Source: an uncultured Gammaproteobacteria bacterium | Lineage (GTDB): Bacteria > Pseudomonadota > Gammaproteobacteria > Pseudomonadales > Ketobacteraceae | NCBI GenBank assembly: GCA_913063495.1 | Contig: CAJXXT010000029.1 | Coordinates: 1-37,058, forward strand | Length of the DNA: 37,058 nucleotides | Direction of reading: 5' to 3' | In this document: positions 1-8,381 of the stretch, in pieces | Position numbering within the stretch: the stretch's first letter is position 1 | How the letters are laid out: each line of letters opens with the position of its first letter | Position numbers and translations under genes: made by a program | The notes under the pieces: model-generated | Database searches by the model: none | Seen by the model: only the letters and a program-made list of their open reading frames with translations | What the model was told of the DNA's origin: nothing

Positions 1-863
1 AATTTCCTTGTCATTGCGTGAGCATCACCTGGCCATCTGGCTGAAATATAGTTCCCATCAGATACCACCCATGATGGCTTATCATCTTTTTTTGTGTCCC
101 TAAACAAGCCTGAAGCCTTTAAAAAATGGTGCGCCACGTTACTGGGGACATCTAGGAAATCAGACTCATCCTCTAACGCGCGTTTAACTTCGTTTTCTAC
201 GCTCCAGTAACCTACGGGTTCATCCCTTGTCTCCATGTAGGTTCGGTAGTAGTTAGGATCCCAGAATCGTGCGAAGTATTTTGTTAGATCCCAGGCGGAC
301 TTCTCTAGGCTCCACGTCAACGCAGTTGTCTTTTTTCCGAACAACACTGACCGATTGAGGGTTGGTGATTGTGACCGTGCTGCAAGCACTACGCCGTGGC
401 AGATTGCAGCAATGGGCTTATGGTTTTCTTGCTCATCCAGTGTTTCAAAGAATTTAGCTACAAAGTTCTGTAATGTTTGATCTTCTAGATATTGTTTTAT
501 TCCGACAGCATGCCCGCCAGGTAAAGACATGCCAGCGAAGTCCGATACCTTTAGCTCGTCATAGCGTTTTGGGTTAAGGAAGTTATCATCACGTTCTAAT
601 TCCTGATATGCAATTCTAGATGACTTGTTACCTCGGAGAAACAAACCGACTACACGAAACTTCTTTAAACCCGGTATCCAGCCCCACGGATCAAGCCCCT
701 CCCCCGTTATCATAACAGGATCACAATACCCCCTCTTCCCATCAACAGTAGCAAAAACAACATCAAAGCCTTCATCCTTGAGTATTTTCCAAGGGATGGA
801 CACCTCCGTTGGATCAAAGTCTCGAGTAGGTAATGGCATGATTATGGTCTTGTTCATATACAT
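1..863 (-). CDS. DJ-1/PfpI-family protein (type 1 glutamine amidotransferase-like), 3' end beyond window
   Basis: Reading leftward from the ATG at 863 gives an open frame to the window edge (about 287 codons), so the C-terminus is missing. Visible family marks are an N-terminal Glu in a PTEVSIPW stretch, a PGGHA loop, and the nucleophile elbow AAICHGVVLAA with the catalytic-type Cys. These fit the DJ-1/PfpI/Hsp31 superfamily (known members: protein/small-molecule deglycases, glyoxalase III, chaperones). A second ATG at 857 is possible; the Shine-Dalgarno is weak for both. It has many aromatic residues after the Cys elbow and is longer than DJ-1 itself, closer to the longer Hsp31-like or uncharacterised members. 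Substrate cannot be inferred. It reads away from the LETM1-like gene at 1044. Confidence 0.8.
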   Translation of the reverse strand, partial: MYMNKTIIMPLPTRDFDPTEVSIPWKILKDEGFDVVFATVDGKRGYCDPVMITGEGLDPWGWIPGLKKFRVVGLFLRGNKSSRIAYQELERDDNFLNPKRYDELKVSDFAGMSLPGGHAVGIKQYLEDQTLQNFVAKFFETLDEQENHKPIAAICHGVVLAARSQSPTLNRSVLFGKKTTALTWSLEKSAWDLTKYFARFWDPNYYRTYMETRDEPVGYWSVENEVKRALEDESDFLDVPSNVAHHFLKASGLFRDTKKDDKPSWVVSDGNYISARWPGDAHAMTRK

Positions 864-1043
864 ATCTCAAATGGATAACGGAGGCTATGTTTTAGCGTCA
901 AATCAAATCTAACAACAATAGGGGATGCAGTTAACATGGTTCGTCTGAATAGTAGGGTATTTGGGGGCTTATTGTTGCATAAAGCACTAAACCGTCGGTA
1001 TTATGTCAAATAATGACAGCGGGCATCCAGCGGAAGATGATCA

Positions 1044-1367
1044 ATGAAAAAGGCGAATGACAAGCACGGCGTATTTCTCGAACGCTTTGAAAGTACATTA
1101 TCAAAGTTAAATGAAGAAAAAGTAGAGACCAAGGAAATGATGTCTACTTTTTCTAGTTTGTTAACACAACATTTACCTAATGGAAGACAACCGACTAATA
1201 AGGAATTAAAGGGCGCAATAGAGCAACTTAAAGATGTGCATCGCATGGCTGCCCTTCTAATTATGTCAATCGTTCCTGGCAGCGTGATTACCCTGCCTGC
1301 AATATATGCTTTAGGTAAAAAGTTCGGCGTAGATATATTACCCAGTGCTTTTAGAAAGCGAGACTGA
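1044..1367 (+). CDS. Small LETM1-like domain protein
   Basis: 107 aa. The C-terminal third (IVPGSVITLPAIYALGK followed by FGVDILPSAF) matches the core of the LETM1 family, where eukaryotic proteins have an IPGSE-LLP stretch ending in LPSTF. The N-terminal two thirds are charged and probably helical (ERFESTLSKLNEEKVETKE), with a hydrophobic segment around residues 70-93. In mitochondria LETM1 is an inner-membrane cation/H+ exchange or ribosome-interacting protein; bacterial stand-alone versions have no settled role. ATG at 1044 is preceded by a GGAAG-type ribosome site. It converges on pilE with a 16-base gap and looks monocistronic. Confidence 0.65.
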   Translation: MKKANDKHGVFLERFESTLSKLNEEKVETKEMMSTFSSLLTQHLPNGRQPTNKELKGAIEQLKDVHRMAALLIMSIVPGSVITLPAIYALGKKFGVDILPSAFRKRD

Positions 1368-1383
1368 ACGTATGTCTAAGCGG

Positions 1384-1791
1384 TTACCAGTTTTGGTTAC
1401 CCAGTGAATCGATTGTTATCGTACCTTCGCCATTCGTAGCCTGTGCCCCTTGAGGAACAGATTGAATTAACACACAGGCTGTAATGACGTCGTAGGGAGC
1501 TGGCTCAGGACAGTCTCCGGCTGTTGTTAGAAAGTTGCCTTGTTCGGAGGGTAAGTCAAACTCTTTTATGAAGCCTAAGTCGGTTAAGTCATTTGTATAA
1601 GTGTAGTTTTCACTGTAATACCGCTCTTGAGCCTGAAGTATCGCCATTGCGTGAGCCTGCCCTTCCGCTCTGTCTTTAACTGTCCCTACTTGTTTGCTGT
1701 AGGAGCCAGTGGCAACAGCAGCGATTATTGCAATAATGGCAACAACAATCATTACCTCAATAAGTGTAAACCCTCGTGTAGTATTAGTCAT
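1384..1791 (-). CDS. pilE: Type IV minor pilin PilE
   Basis: 135 aa prepilin. The leader ends in TTRG and is followed by FTLIEVMIVVAIIAIIAAVA, the class III signal with Phe+1 and Glu+5 that PilD cleaves and methylates. Two cysteines (C94, C106) can form the C-terminal disulfide loop, and the end GTITIDSLGNQNW is typical of PilE minor pilins. The start at 1791 is chosen because the prepilin leader is then short and a GGAG site lies just upstream; a longer frame to 1860 would bury the leader. It is the last gene of the minor pilin operon and its start overlaps the end of pilY1 by 8 bases, so translation is probably coupled. It sits in the pilus initiation/tip complex. Confidence 0.93.
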   Translation of the reverse strand: MTNTTRGFTLIEVMIVVAIIAIIAAVATGSYSKQVGTVKDRAEGQAHAMAILQAQERYYSENYTYTNDLTDLGFIKEFDLPSEQGNFLTTAGDCPEPAPYDVITACVLIQSVPQGAQATNGEGTITIDSLGNQNW

Positions 1792-4700
1792 TTTCTGCTC
1801 TCCAATATAGGGTTGAAATTGGGCTGACACCTTTAAGGAAGTCAAACGCCTCTGTACCAATAAGGGTTATTGCGGCAGTACCCGATCTAACCTCTTCTGG
1901 GTTGCTATTGTCTGAGCCTGGATTTGCAGCAAATATAATGGATGGAGAAGGCGGTAGCCCTCCATGAAGTAACGGTATTGATCTATCTTTGACCTCCTGA
2001 GTATCGTTATTTAAATTAAAGACGGCAGCACCGGTTAGCATATTTACAACCCATACCTTGCCTTGCCCAACATCAGGACCGCAAACAGAGGAGGTTGTGC
2101 CTGTCGGGCTAAATGTCGTAAAAATAAGGGCCCCTGCAAATGTTGTTGAATCTGAAAGCACTTTTTCTCCCCCACTATCAAGGTTGATGTACCAACCGTT
2201 TCCAGTGCGCAGTGCATCTAGAGCTGTTGTTTGTTGGGTAGCTGTACCGTCTTGTACCAAGTTATCCGTTGCGTTGTACAAATCAGCATATCGAAGAGGT
2301 AGTGAGCCAGCGTAGTCATAGCTACTAGGAGGGGTAAAGGGGTGTAAGTCCTTGATGACATAAAACCGGTCTGTTACATCCGTATTCAAAGGAGAGGCCC
2401 GATATCCAGATCCAATACCAATGGTAAGGAATGATGCTGCACCAGTAGGGTTGAAAAATACAACGTTAGGTTTATTGAAAAAGCGACGAGTTTCAGAATT
2501 TAAGGATGCATTTGAGCTGCCTAATTCAGCAATAATACCACCACTAACATAAAAATTTGCTCCAGATTGTGATGAGTGATTAAAGTCCATACGCCACATA
2601 CGACCGTTGATATCGACAGCAAACAATACGTCGGCATACCCATCAGCATTTAGGTCTCCAATAGTAACGTCAGATGGGAAGCTATTTTTCATGGATGAAA
2701 GGTTGATCGTATGCCCAGAACCGTTTCCAGCAGACCATAATAAACTGCCAGTTTCAGCATCCACCATGTATATGGCACGGCCTATAACATCATCGATAGG
2801 AAGGTCTGTCTCATCTTGATTTGAATCATACCCGCCCGTAAAGAACAATACGTTTTTCACAGTACAGCCGCTACCTTTGCTGTCGCTACATCCCCACTTA
2901 ACTTTTGCAAAGGTTGGTTTTGACCAGCTCTCGCCTAATTCTGTAAAGTTGCCTGTACCACCTTTTATTTGCCACATTAATTTTGGCGCGGAGCGATCGG
3001 TGACATCAAGGGCATAATAATCTTGTCCACCTCGACGCATACCAACGTATAGATAGATTCCTTCACCCGCTTCTAACGATCCTGAACTATCATAAATTAC
3101 GCCATTGTTATTGACATCATTTGCCCAGGCGGTCAGAGGGCCATCTAAACCGTAAGGTTTACTATTCCCCGTCGCTTCACTGAAATATCGATCAACGTTA
3201 GGTAGGAGCTCTTGAGGGATAAACCCAAAGCGCTCTTTGCCTGTGCCTGTATCGATTGAATGTAAGACGCCCATATTATCGGCATAGTATAATTGAGTGT
3301 CGGGGTTGTCTGCTGTCCCGCCGTAAGCCACGGCAAGAGGTTGACTATGTAGTGGATCTGCTAAAAAGTTTCGTGCTGCAGAAGTTCCATTGCCATTTAC
3401 ATTGTTAACATCTTTTCCTAGTAACCAATCAATTAATGTCTCACGGTAAGCATCAGACTCAGATGTTATGTCGAGTACCGCTTTTGAAAGCAAACTATTG
3501 CTTTTCGCGATAGTGTTGGTTGATGACGTTAAACTTTCATTTGAGGCGGTAGTATTATTTATATAGGTATACAGTGTTCGAGAAGCTGTGAGTTGTTCGC
3601 CAACGCCTCCGTCTGTGACGCTTTTCCCATCAGCACCTGCTGACCATGCACTTTTGGCACTATCTGCGAAGAATCCTGTAGTACCATCTATGGCATCTTT
3701 TGGTGGGGAACTGCTGTCTAAGATTGTACCATCGCCACTTATGGTGTACTTCTTAACGTTCCCATCCCAACGGTCACCCTCTTGAGGCTTGAAAATGGCA
3801 AAGTAAACATCATTTAGATGTTGAAGAGAGTTAAAGGCATTAACCGATACAGCAGGAGCAGTAAACGTTGTATCTTGGGATAAAATGGATTGCACGATGT
3901 CACGAAGAGCCGTTTCCAATTCATCGGTATTATCCGCTTGAAAATACTTTCCTCCACCTGCTTCTGCGGTAGCCTTCATAAATGGGAAGTCGGCGGCAAA
4001 CGCAACGGTATATATTGTGGCATTCTGATCACCTTCCAGTGGACTTAAATCTTGGTTGGCCATTGCGCCTGCAACTTCTTCGAGGCAGTTACCAGAGCAA
4101 CTAGAAGATCCTAAGCCAATATAGGATTCCATAGCAGACTTATTATTTTCGTCACGAGTAGGCTCTCCATCCGTTAGAAGTACGACATTATTCTTTTGAC
4201 AACTGCTGGTAATTGGACTTTTATACGGGTTTGAACCTGTTAATGCTGCGGCATCAGTTTTGCTACTGTCACCAAACTTTCTCGTGTCTCCTTTGAAATA
4301 ACGCATAGATTCAAACAATATCTCTGACAATGGAGTCCAAGTACTTGGGGAAAGAGTATTTAATTTATTGATAAAATCTACACGTGTGGCAGAGACTTCT
4401 TCCACTGCTTGAAGTACATTACCACCCTCTTCGAAATTAAATGCCATAAGGCCAACGTTTACGCTGGATAAACTATTTACCAAGTTGTTAGTTGTTTCTT
4501 GAACAATTTCAAAGCGGGTTTTGAAGGTGCTTTGTCGATGATTTTGGTAGAAATTGATATAGTTTCCAGTATAAAAGATATACTCCTTTGCAATATCTGT
4601 GGATCCCCAATTAATGACGTTGTTTGAAGAGCTACTGTAGCCACTTGCGTTGTCAGCTGCATATACATCCACGGATATAGGATCTACCCCGTGTTTTCCG

Positions 4701-5176
4701 CTATCGCCTTTACACTCAATCATTTGGCTTTTTGATGAATAATCTATTTTCTTTACGCGTCTCCAGTTATTTTTGGAGGATCTATACCGGGCAAACTTAT
4801 CTTGATACGTAAAAGTGCGAGTAAATGCGCTAAATAGCTCGTTACATTTTAGATAACTTGACGCAAGGCTTAGGGTGACTTTATCATCTTCATCCCAATT
4901 ATTTGATGTTATTGCATCATCAAATCCATATGCTTTGCTCGCATTCCAGCTTCCACTATAGGTTACGTTTTTATCGTATGGGCTAGAAGAAACCGCTTGT
5001 GTAGCCCTCATGCTGCCAGAATTATCCAAAATAAAAAGGATATTGGGTAGACTGGTATTTGAATTATTATTGCTTATATAAATTTCAGTATCGTCCGCCA
5101 ATACCGGAGATAGCGTCAATAATGTCGTTATTAATGAGGCAAGAAAAATTGGATATTTCGAGTTTAGTTGTGGCAT
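1784..5176 (-). CDS. pilY1: PilY1 pilus tip adhesin/assembly protein
   Basis: 1130 aa, exported (signal peptide about residues 1-27, ending SPVLA). Residues 44-56 hold ILFILDNSGSM, whose D51-x-S53-x-S55 is the MIDAS metal site of a von Willebrand A domain. This runs to about residue 430 and includes VVLLTDGEPT. The C-terminal half matches the Neisseria PilC/PilY1 beta-propeller (PF05567); DVTIGDLNADGYAD at 836-849 is the EF-hand-like calcium loop that in P. aeruginosa PilY1 controls extension versus retraction. Known role: tip-located adhesin, mechanosensor and part of the minor pilin priming complex. ATG at 5176 follows an AGGAG site. Length is normal for the family (about 1,100-1,200). Confident family call; ligand unknown. 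Confidence 0.93.
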   Translation of the reverse strand: MPQLNSKYPIFLASLITTLLTLSPVLADDTEIYISNNNSNTSLPNILFILDNSGSMRATQAVSSSPYDKNVTYSGSWNASKAYGFDDAITSNNWDEDDKVTLSLASSYLKCNELFSAFTRTFTYQDKFARYRSSKNNWRRVKKIDYSSKSQMIECKGDSGKHGVDPISVDVYAADNASGYSSSSNNVINWGSTDIAKEYIFYTGNYINFYQNHRQSTFKTRFEIVQETTNNLVNSLSSVNVGLMAFNFEEGGNVLQAVEEVSATRVDFINKLNTLSPSTWTPLSEILFESMRYFKGDTRKFGDSSKTDAAALTGSNPYKSPITSSCQKNNVVLLTDGEPTRDENNKSAMESYIGLGSSSCSGNCLEEVAGAMANQDLSPLEGDQNATIYTVAFAADFPFMKATAEAGGGKYFQADNTDELETALRDIVQSILSQDTTFTAPAVSVNAFNSLQHLNDVYFAIFKPQEGDRWDGNVKKYTISGDGTILDSSSPPKDAIDGTTGFFADSAKSAWSAGADGKSVTDGGVGEQLTASRTLYTYINNTTASNESLTSSTNTIAKSNSLLSKAVLDITSESDAYRETLIDWLLGKDVNNVNGNGTSAARNFLADPLHSQPLAVAYGGTADNPDTQLYYADNMGVLHSIDTGTGKERFGFIPQELLPNVDRYFSEATGNSKPYGLDGPLTAWANDVNNNGVIYDSSGSLEAGEGIYLYVGMRRGGQDYYALDVTDRSAPKLMWQIKGGTGNFTELGESWSKPTFAKVKWGCSDSKGSGCTVKNVLFFTGGYDSNQDETDLPIDDVIGRAIYMVDAETGSLLWSAGNGSGHTINLSSMKNSFPSDVTIGDLNADGYADVLFAVDINGRMWRMDFNHSSQSGANFYVSGGIIAELGSSNASLNSETRRFFNKPNVVFFNPTGAASFLTIGIGSGYRASPLNTDVTDRFYVIKDLHPFTPPSSYDYAGSLPLRYADLYNATDNLVQDGTATQQTTALDALRTGNGWYINLDSGGEKVLSDSTTFAGALIFTTFSPTGTTSSVCGPDVGQGKVWVVNMLTGAAVFNLNNDTQEVKDRSIPLLHGGLPPSPSIIFAANPGSDNSNPEEVRSGTAAITLIGTEAFDFLKGVSPISTLYWRAEND

Positions 5177-5188
5177 TACAATGAACTC

Positions 5189-5506
5189 CTATTGGAAAAA
5201 TATAACTTGTGTTGCTTCGAGAGTGCTGATGTTATAAATAATAACGCCAAATTTTCCGCTATTAAGGAAAGCATTTTCTGGAGAAATTGTTTCCTCTAGC
5301 TTCTTAAACTCTGTGCTTTCGACAACCGAAAAGGCTTTCCCTTCACATGTGTTACACAGTTTCCCCCATACTTTCGATGCGCCACCAGCTTGATTAGACT
5401 CAAGATAAATGAGAGCTTCCATACCTTTCGAATCAGATGGTTCAAATGCGTAAACAGAAGAACCTATAAGCAATAGAGATGTGATAAGTAAACGTATATA
5501 TTTCAT
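5189..5506 (-). CDS. Small secreted CxxC protein in the minor pilin operon
   Basis: 105 aa starting at MKYIRLLITSLLLIGSSVYA, a clear signal peptide with cleavage after residue 20. The mature part of about 85 residues has one CNTC motif and ends in a beta-rich segment (FGVIIYNISTLEATQVIFF). ATG at 5506 is preferred over upstream starts at 5521 and 5593: it has an AGG ribosome site, and the longer forms would run into pilX and hide the signal peptide. It lies 37 bases after pilX and 12 before pilY1. P. aeruginosa has a small protein, PilY2, between pilY1 and pilE; this gene could be a displaced analogue, but no sequence match can be claimed. Periplasmic location and a PilY1-related role are inferred from position. 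Confidence 0.75.
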   Translation of the reverse strand: MKYIRLLITSLLLIGSSVYAFEPSDSKGMEALIYLESNQAGGASKVWGKLCNTCEGKAFSVVESTEFKKLEETISPENAFLNSGKFGVIIYNISTLEATQVIFFQ

Positions 5507-5543
5507 AATAAAAACCTGCATCTTCAAGTTATTTAACGTCAAA

Positions 5544-6011
5544 TTATTTTGGGAGCGGGCGAATAAACCCGAGGGATTGAACCGATGATGCATTTACAGC
5601 GGTAACATCAGCGGTAACGTCCAGCACAAAATATCCCATTTCAACAGCTCCAATAGAATAACCCGCGACAGCCCCGTGCGAATTATCACCATCATGGGTT
5701 AGCGTTATTGTGTTGGAACCAACGGTATCCTCTAATCTAGAGTCTAATTGAATGGGTATATCAATTTGAATGCCAGCAATATGTGCGACTTCACCAGAAA
5801 TATCTTCACGATCTGACCAAACCATATATTGATATTGCGCTTCTATTTCACTGCGAGCTTCTAAATAAGCCAGCTGTGTGAATTGAGTATTCGCTGCCAT
5901 TTTTTCATCCAACATGGCGGTTTTCATTGTAGATGCAGCAAATAATGAGATTACTGTGAGAATAACGAGGCTAAATAGAAGTGCAGAGCCTTTTTGAGTT
6001 TTAATATTCAT
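5544..6011 (-). CDS. pilX: Type IV pilus minor component PilX
   Basis: 155 aa. N-terminus MNIKTQKGSALLFSLVILTVISLFAASTM is the PilX N-terminal pattern: a short basic leader ending KG, then a hydrophobic helix without Glu+5, followed by a LDEKMAANTQ stretch shared by PilX/GspK-like proteins. The start at 6011 is favoured over 6017 because the GGA ribosome site then has a usable spacing. In the pilus priming complex PilX acts with FimU, PilV, PilW and PilY1, and the missing Glu+5 fits a tip position. It follows pilW with a gap of about 14 bases. Confidence 0.87.
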   Translation of the reverse strand: MNIKTQKGSALLFSLVILTVISLFAASTMKTAMLDEKMAANTQFTQLAYLEARSEIEAQYQYMVWSDREDISGEVAHIAGIQIDIPIQLDSRLEDTVGSNTITLTHDGDNSHGAVAGYSIGAVEMGYFVLDVTADVTAVNASSVQSLGFIRPLPK

Positions 6012-6025
6012 ATGCATTTTCCACG

Positions 6026-6877
6026 TTAATATCCCAAACCTTGATTGATACTGTATAATTTTGCATTGCTTAAGAAAATAGTCGTGCTATAGAGTGTTCG
6101 GTTCTTTTTGTCATCGTAGGTAAAAGGTCTTGCGTCTAATACGCTATAAGATCGTGATTTCTTTGATAAGGATCCATCACCGCTCTCTGTAACAAGAACA
6201 CCAATTTTTACAGCTATCACATTAGTCATTTTTTCCACTCTTTCTAACGAAACATACCGTGTATCTCCGTCGCTATTTACTTCACCATATAATACTTGAA
6301 AGCTTTCTACGCCCCCCACCATGGGTAAAGCATCACCTAACCATGTCCCATCAGAAACGTCATAACCACGACAAAATAACGAGGACAAATTGTCGTTGGT
6401 GGTATCGGGTGCAACCCAATAAACATTAGCTAACTTGTGGCCTTCACCTGCTTCAGTTATTGCTTCAGATATTGCCGCGTTGCCATTGCAATCGCTGTTT
6501 ATGAACACGTCTATTTCTTTTAGAATCGCTATTTGGTCGCTAGCGGTCCCGCTTCCTTCTTTAGAGCACCAATCGTTCGAAGTCGCTGTGCAATCGGTGT
6601 TGGTTGTGCTATCTGCGTTATATATGAAAAAAGGATTAGATTTGTTACTCTGTGGGTTTGCGGAATATCCGGCCATTCTTATATCTTGAGTGAGAAAATG
6701 CATTGAGAATCGGCCTCCCTCCTCAGTGCTTCCTATGGCGTCAGTAATACTAAATGTTTGTTTATTTGAAATTAATGTTTGTATAGCTCCGCCAATAAGG
6801 ATAAGGCCAAGGCTCATTGCAATCATTAATTCAAGGAGGGTGTAACCTTGAGTACTATTTGGTCGAATGGGGTTCAT
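6026..6877 (-). CDS. pilW: Type IV pilus minor pilin PilW
   Basis: 283 aa. The leader ends NSTQG before YTLLELMIAMSLGLILIGGA, a PilD-type cleavage site with Glu+5. The PilW signature follows: EEGGRFSMHFLTQDIRMAGY at about residues 60-80. Several cysteines in the mature domain may form disulfides. The ATG at 6877 is chosen over 6901 because a GAGG ribosome site precedes it and the leader is then of normal length; it lies one base from the pilV stop. PilW belongs to the minor pilin complex at the fibre tip and is needed for efficient pilus assembly. Confidence 0.9.
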   Translation of the reverse strand: MNPIRPNSTQGYTLLELMIAMSLGLILIGGAIQTLISNKQTFSITDAIGSTEEGGRFSMHFLTQDIRMAGYSANPQSNKSNPFFIYNADSTTNTDCTATSNDWCSKEGSGTASDQIAILKEIDVFINSDCNGNAAISEAITEAGEGHKLANVYWVAPDTTNDNLSSLFCRGYDVSDGTWLGDALPMVGGVESFQVLYGEVNSDGDTRYVSLERVEKMTNVIAVKIGVLVTESGDGSLSKKSRSYSVLDARPFTYDDKKNRTLYSTTIFLSNAKLYSINQGLGY

Positions 6878-6878
6878 T

Positions 6879-7529
6879 TTATGGCCTCGCCGTAAATTCA
6901 AGCTTTTGTTCTCGTATACCTTTTCCCTTGCCGTTCCAGTTGGTTGTTACTATAAAATCTGAGTGGCGTGAGCATGCATCTGCATCAGCAGCATTCCCAT
7001 CGATACACACTAAGGTGATAGATGAATCTCCCATGAAATCAACTGCATTTGTTTTTACCCTATCAGGGTTACGGTTTATGACCCTCTCGCTAAACGAGTA
7101 GCCACAGGCAACCTCCCATAGATCAAACGCCGCGAGCTCTGTGGCATTGCAATACGAACCGTTTTGTTTGGCACCAGAGTCGCTGGCCCAGTCGCTGCAG
7201 TATTTATTGGGGGCCGCTGCGCAACCTGTTCCAGCGATATAGTCCTCTCTGATAGCTGACTGAATTGGACTGACTTGGGCGGTAAGGCCATCTTTCATTA
7301 CCGCAGCAGCCAAGTTTGTGCGTACGCGCTCTAGTAACTCCTGATCTAGCCAAACAGCTTTTCCCCGTTGCCCACTGTCTATACTTCCGCTGAGGGCTAG
7401 AGATTGCAAACTTGCTATTCCTAATAAGCCAACTGATAGAATCAGCGAAGTCACTAAGGTCTCTATTAAAGTGAAACCTTTGTTGGATTTTGAAAGTTTT
7501 GAATGAGATTTACGGAGCACAGTTTCCAC
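6879..7529 (-). CDS. pilV: Type IV pilus modification/minor pilin PilV (GTG start)
   Basis: 216 aa. Leader ends KSNKG before FTLIETLVTSLILSVGLLGIASLQ, the usual PilV sequence with Glu+5 and the GLLGIASLQ helix. The start is GTG at 7529, fixed by a perfect AAGGAGG site seven bases upstream; no ATG fits. It begins inside the last 20 bases of fimT, so the two are likely translationally coupled. The globular part has about seven cysteines (for example GCAAAPNKYCSDW), consistent with disulfide-stabilised minor pilins. It joins FimT/FimU, PilW and PilX in the priming complex. Confidence 0.9.
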   Translation of the reverse strand: METVLRKSHSKLSKSNKGFTLIETLVTSLILSVGLLGIASLQSLALSGSIDSGQRGKAVWLDQELLERVRTNLAAAVMKDGLTAQVSPIQSAIREDYIAGTGCAAAPNKYCSDWASDSGAKQNGSYCNATELAAFDLWEVACGYSFSERVINRNPDRVKTNAVDFMGDSSITLVCIDGNAADADACSRHSDFIVTTNWNGKGKGIREQKLEFTARP

Positions 7530-8079
7530 TGGTCACCTCCTTAGTCGACGCTCTGCCAGTTCTAACAATGCTTATCGCGATACCCACTGAATCCGTATCG
7601 TGGTTGCATATGGTAAATTTGGCGATTGCTGCTGAAGTTGTTGCAGGGGGTTTAGGAAGCAACATGCCGTTTTTATCAAAGCTAATATACGTTGTGGTTG
7701 TGATATCACCGGTGATACGGATAGATGAGCTGGTTTCGACATCAGATCGGAGCTCCATATTGGTACAGGTATCTGAATATGCACTGTATCCTCGCTCATC
7801 TGTGATGTTACAATCTTCATCAAAGAGAGTATTGGTGTATATTTCCCAACCTTCCGCCCATGATTTTGATGAACCGTTGGTTTTTAATGTGACGGTTAAC
7901 CTACGTTTAATTGCTTCACCTCGAGCATATCGGAGCGCCCCTAATAAGCGATTGGCCTCAGACGGCCTGGCGTTGTTCTCAACCATGGATTTCATCGCGG
8001 GTGCAGCAGCCGCAACTAAAATTCCTGCAATGCTCAGCGTTACCATTAGTTCTATTAGCGAAAAGCCTTTGTTGGACAT
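7510..8079 (-). CDS. GspH/FimT-family pseudopilin (FimT/FimU)
   Basis: 189 aa. Leader MSNKG before FSLIELMVTLSIAGILVAAAAPAM, the FimT/FimU N-helix with Glu+5, followed by the GspH hallmark NRLLGALRYARGEAIKRRLTV. The start at 8079 gives a five-residue leader and has AAGG upstream; the frame is open to 8160 but that would bury the leader. First gene of the leftward operon, in the position of P. aeruginosa fimU, whose product links the tip complex to the major pilin. Whether it is called FimU or FimT cannot be settled from sequence alone. A DcnITDERGYSAYSDTC-type pair of cysteines may form a disulfide. Confidence 0.88.
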   Translation of the reverse strand: MSNKGFSLIELMVTLSIAGILVAAAAPAMKSMVENNARPSEANRLLGALRYARGEAIKRRLTVTLKTNGSSKSWAEGWEIYTNTLFDEDCNITDERGYSAYSDTCTNMELRSDVETSSSIRITGDITTTTYISFDKNGMLLPKPPATTSAAIAKFTICNHDTDSVGIAISIVRTGRASTKEVTSGNCAP

Positions 8080-8302
8080 CAAGAATACCTTATTAAAATG
8101 AGAGTCTGCTCTCCATGCGCAGGTTAAATAGTAGCCATAACGATCAAATAAAGTACACAATATGGATGGGCGGTAACAAATTCTGATGACTGGATGTCTT
8201 TTGAAACAATTAAAACAAGCTGTATACTTGGTTATAAATTAATCGAATATGCAGCTCTCAAATATCCTTCTTAAAGATCTAACCTGTACAACATTCGGGT
8301 TG

Positions 8303-8333
8303 GATGGCCGAGTGGTTTGATGACTACTCCATC
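8303..8333. repeat. Bulged hairpin resembling the 5' quarter of a tRNA-Ser/Leu
   Basis: In the 302-base gap between fimT and araC, GATGG/CCATC and AGTGGT/ACTACT pair around the loop TTGATG, with a CCG bulge on one side. The left part reads GATGGCCGAGTGGTTTGATG, close to the D-arm of tRNA-Ser/Leu genes, but no anticodon or T arm follows. Neither strand has a downstream T run, so a rho-independent terminator is not supported. The rest of 8080-8381 shows nothing else clear; the pilin operon promoter must lie just right of 8079. Confidence 0.35.
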
Positions 8334-8381
8334 AAAAAATAACCTTATCAACACACGCCCGCTTTCTCTATAAACCCTGAC

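Noticed and set aside
1370-1410. GGTTACC repeated twice near the pilE stop as a terminator
   Set aside because: The two copies are direct, not inverted, and no T run follows.
1384-1860. Longer pilE start at 1860
   Set aside because: It would place 30 residues before the PilD cleavage site and overlap pilY1 deeply; the ATG at 1791 has a GGAG site.
7490-8101. Rightward open frame of 203 codons
   Set aside because: Antisense to fimT and pilV, which have clear pilin motifs and ribosome sites; no recognisable protein.
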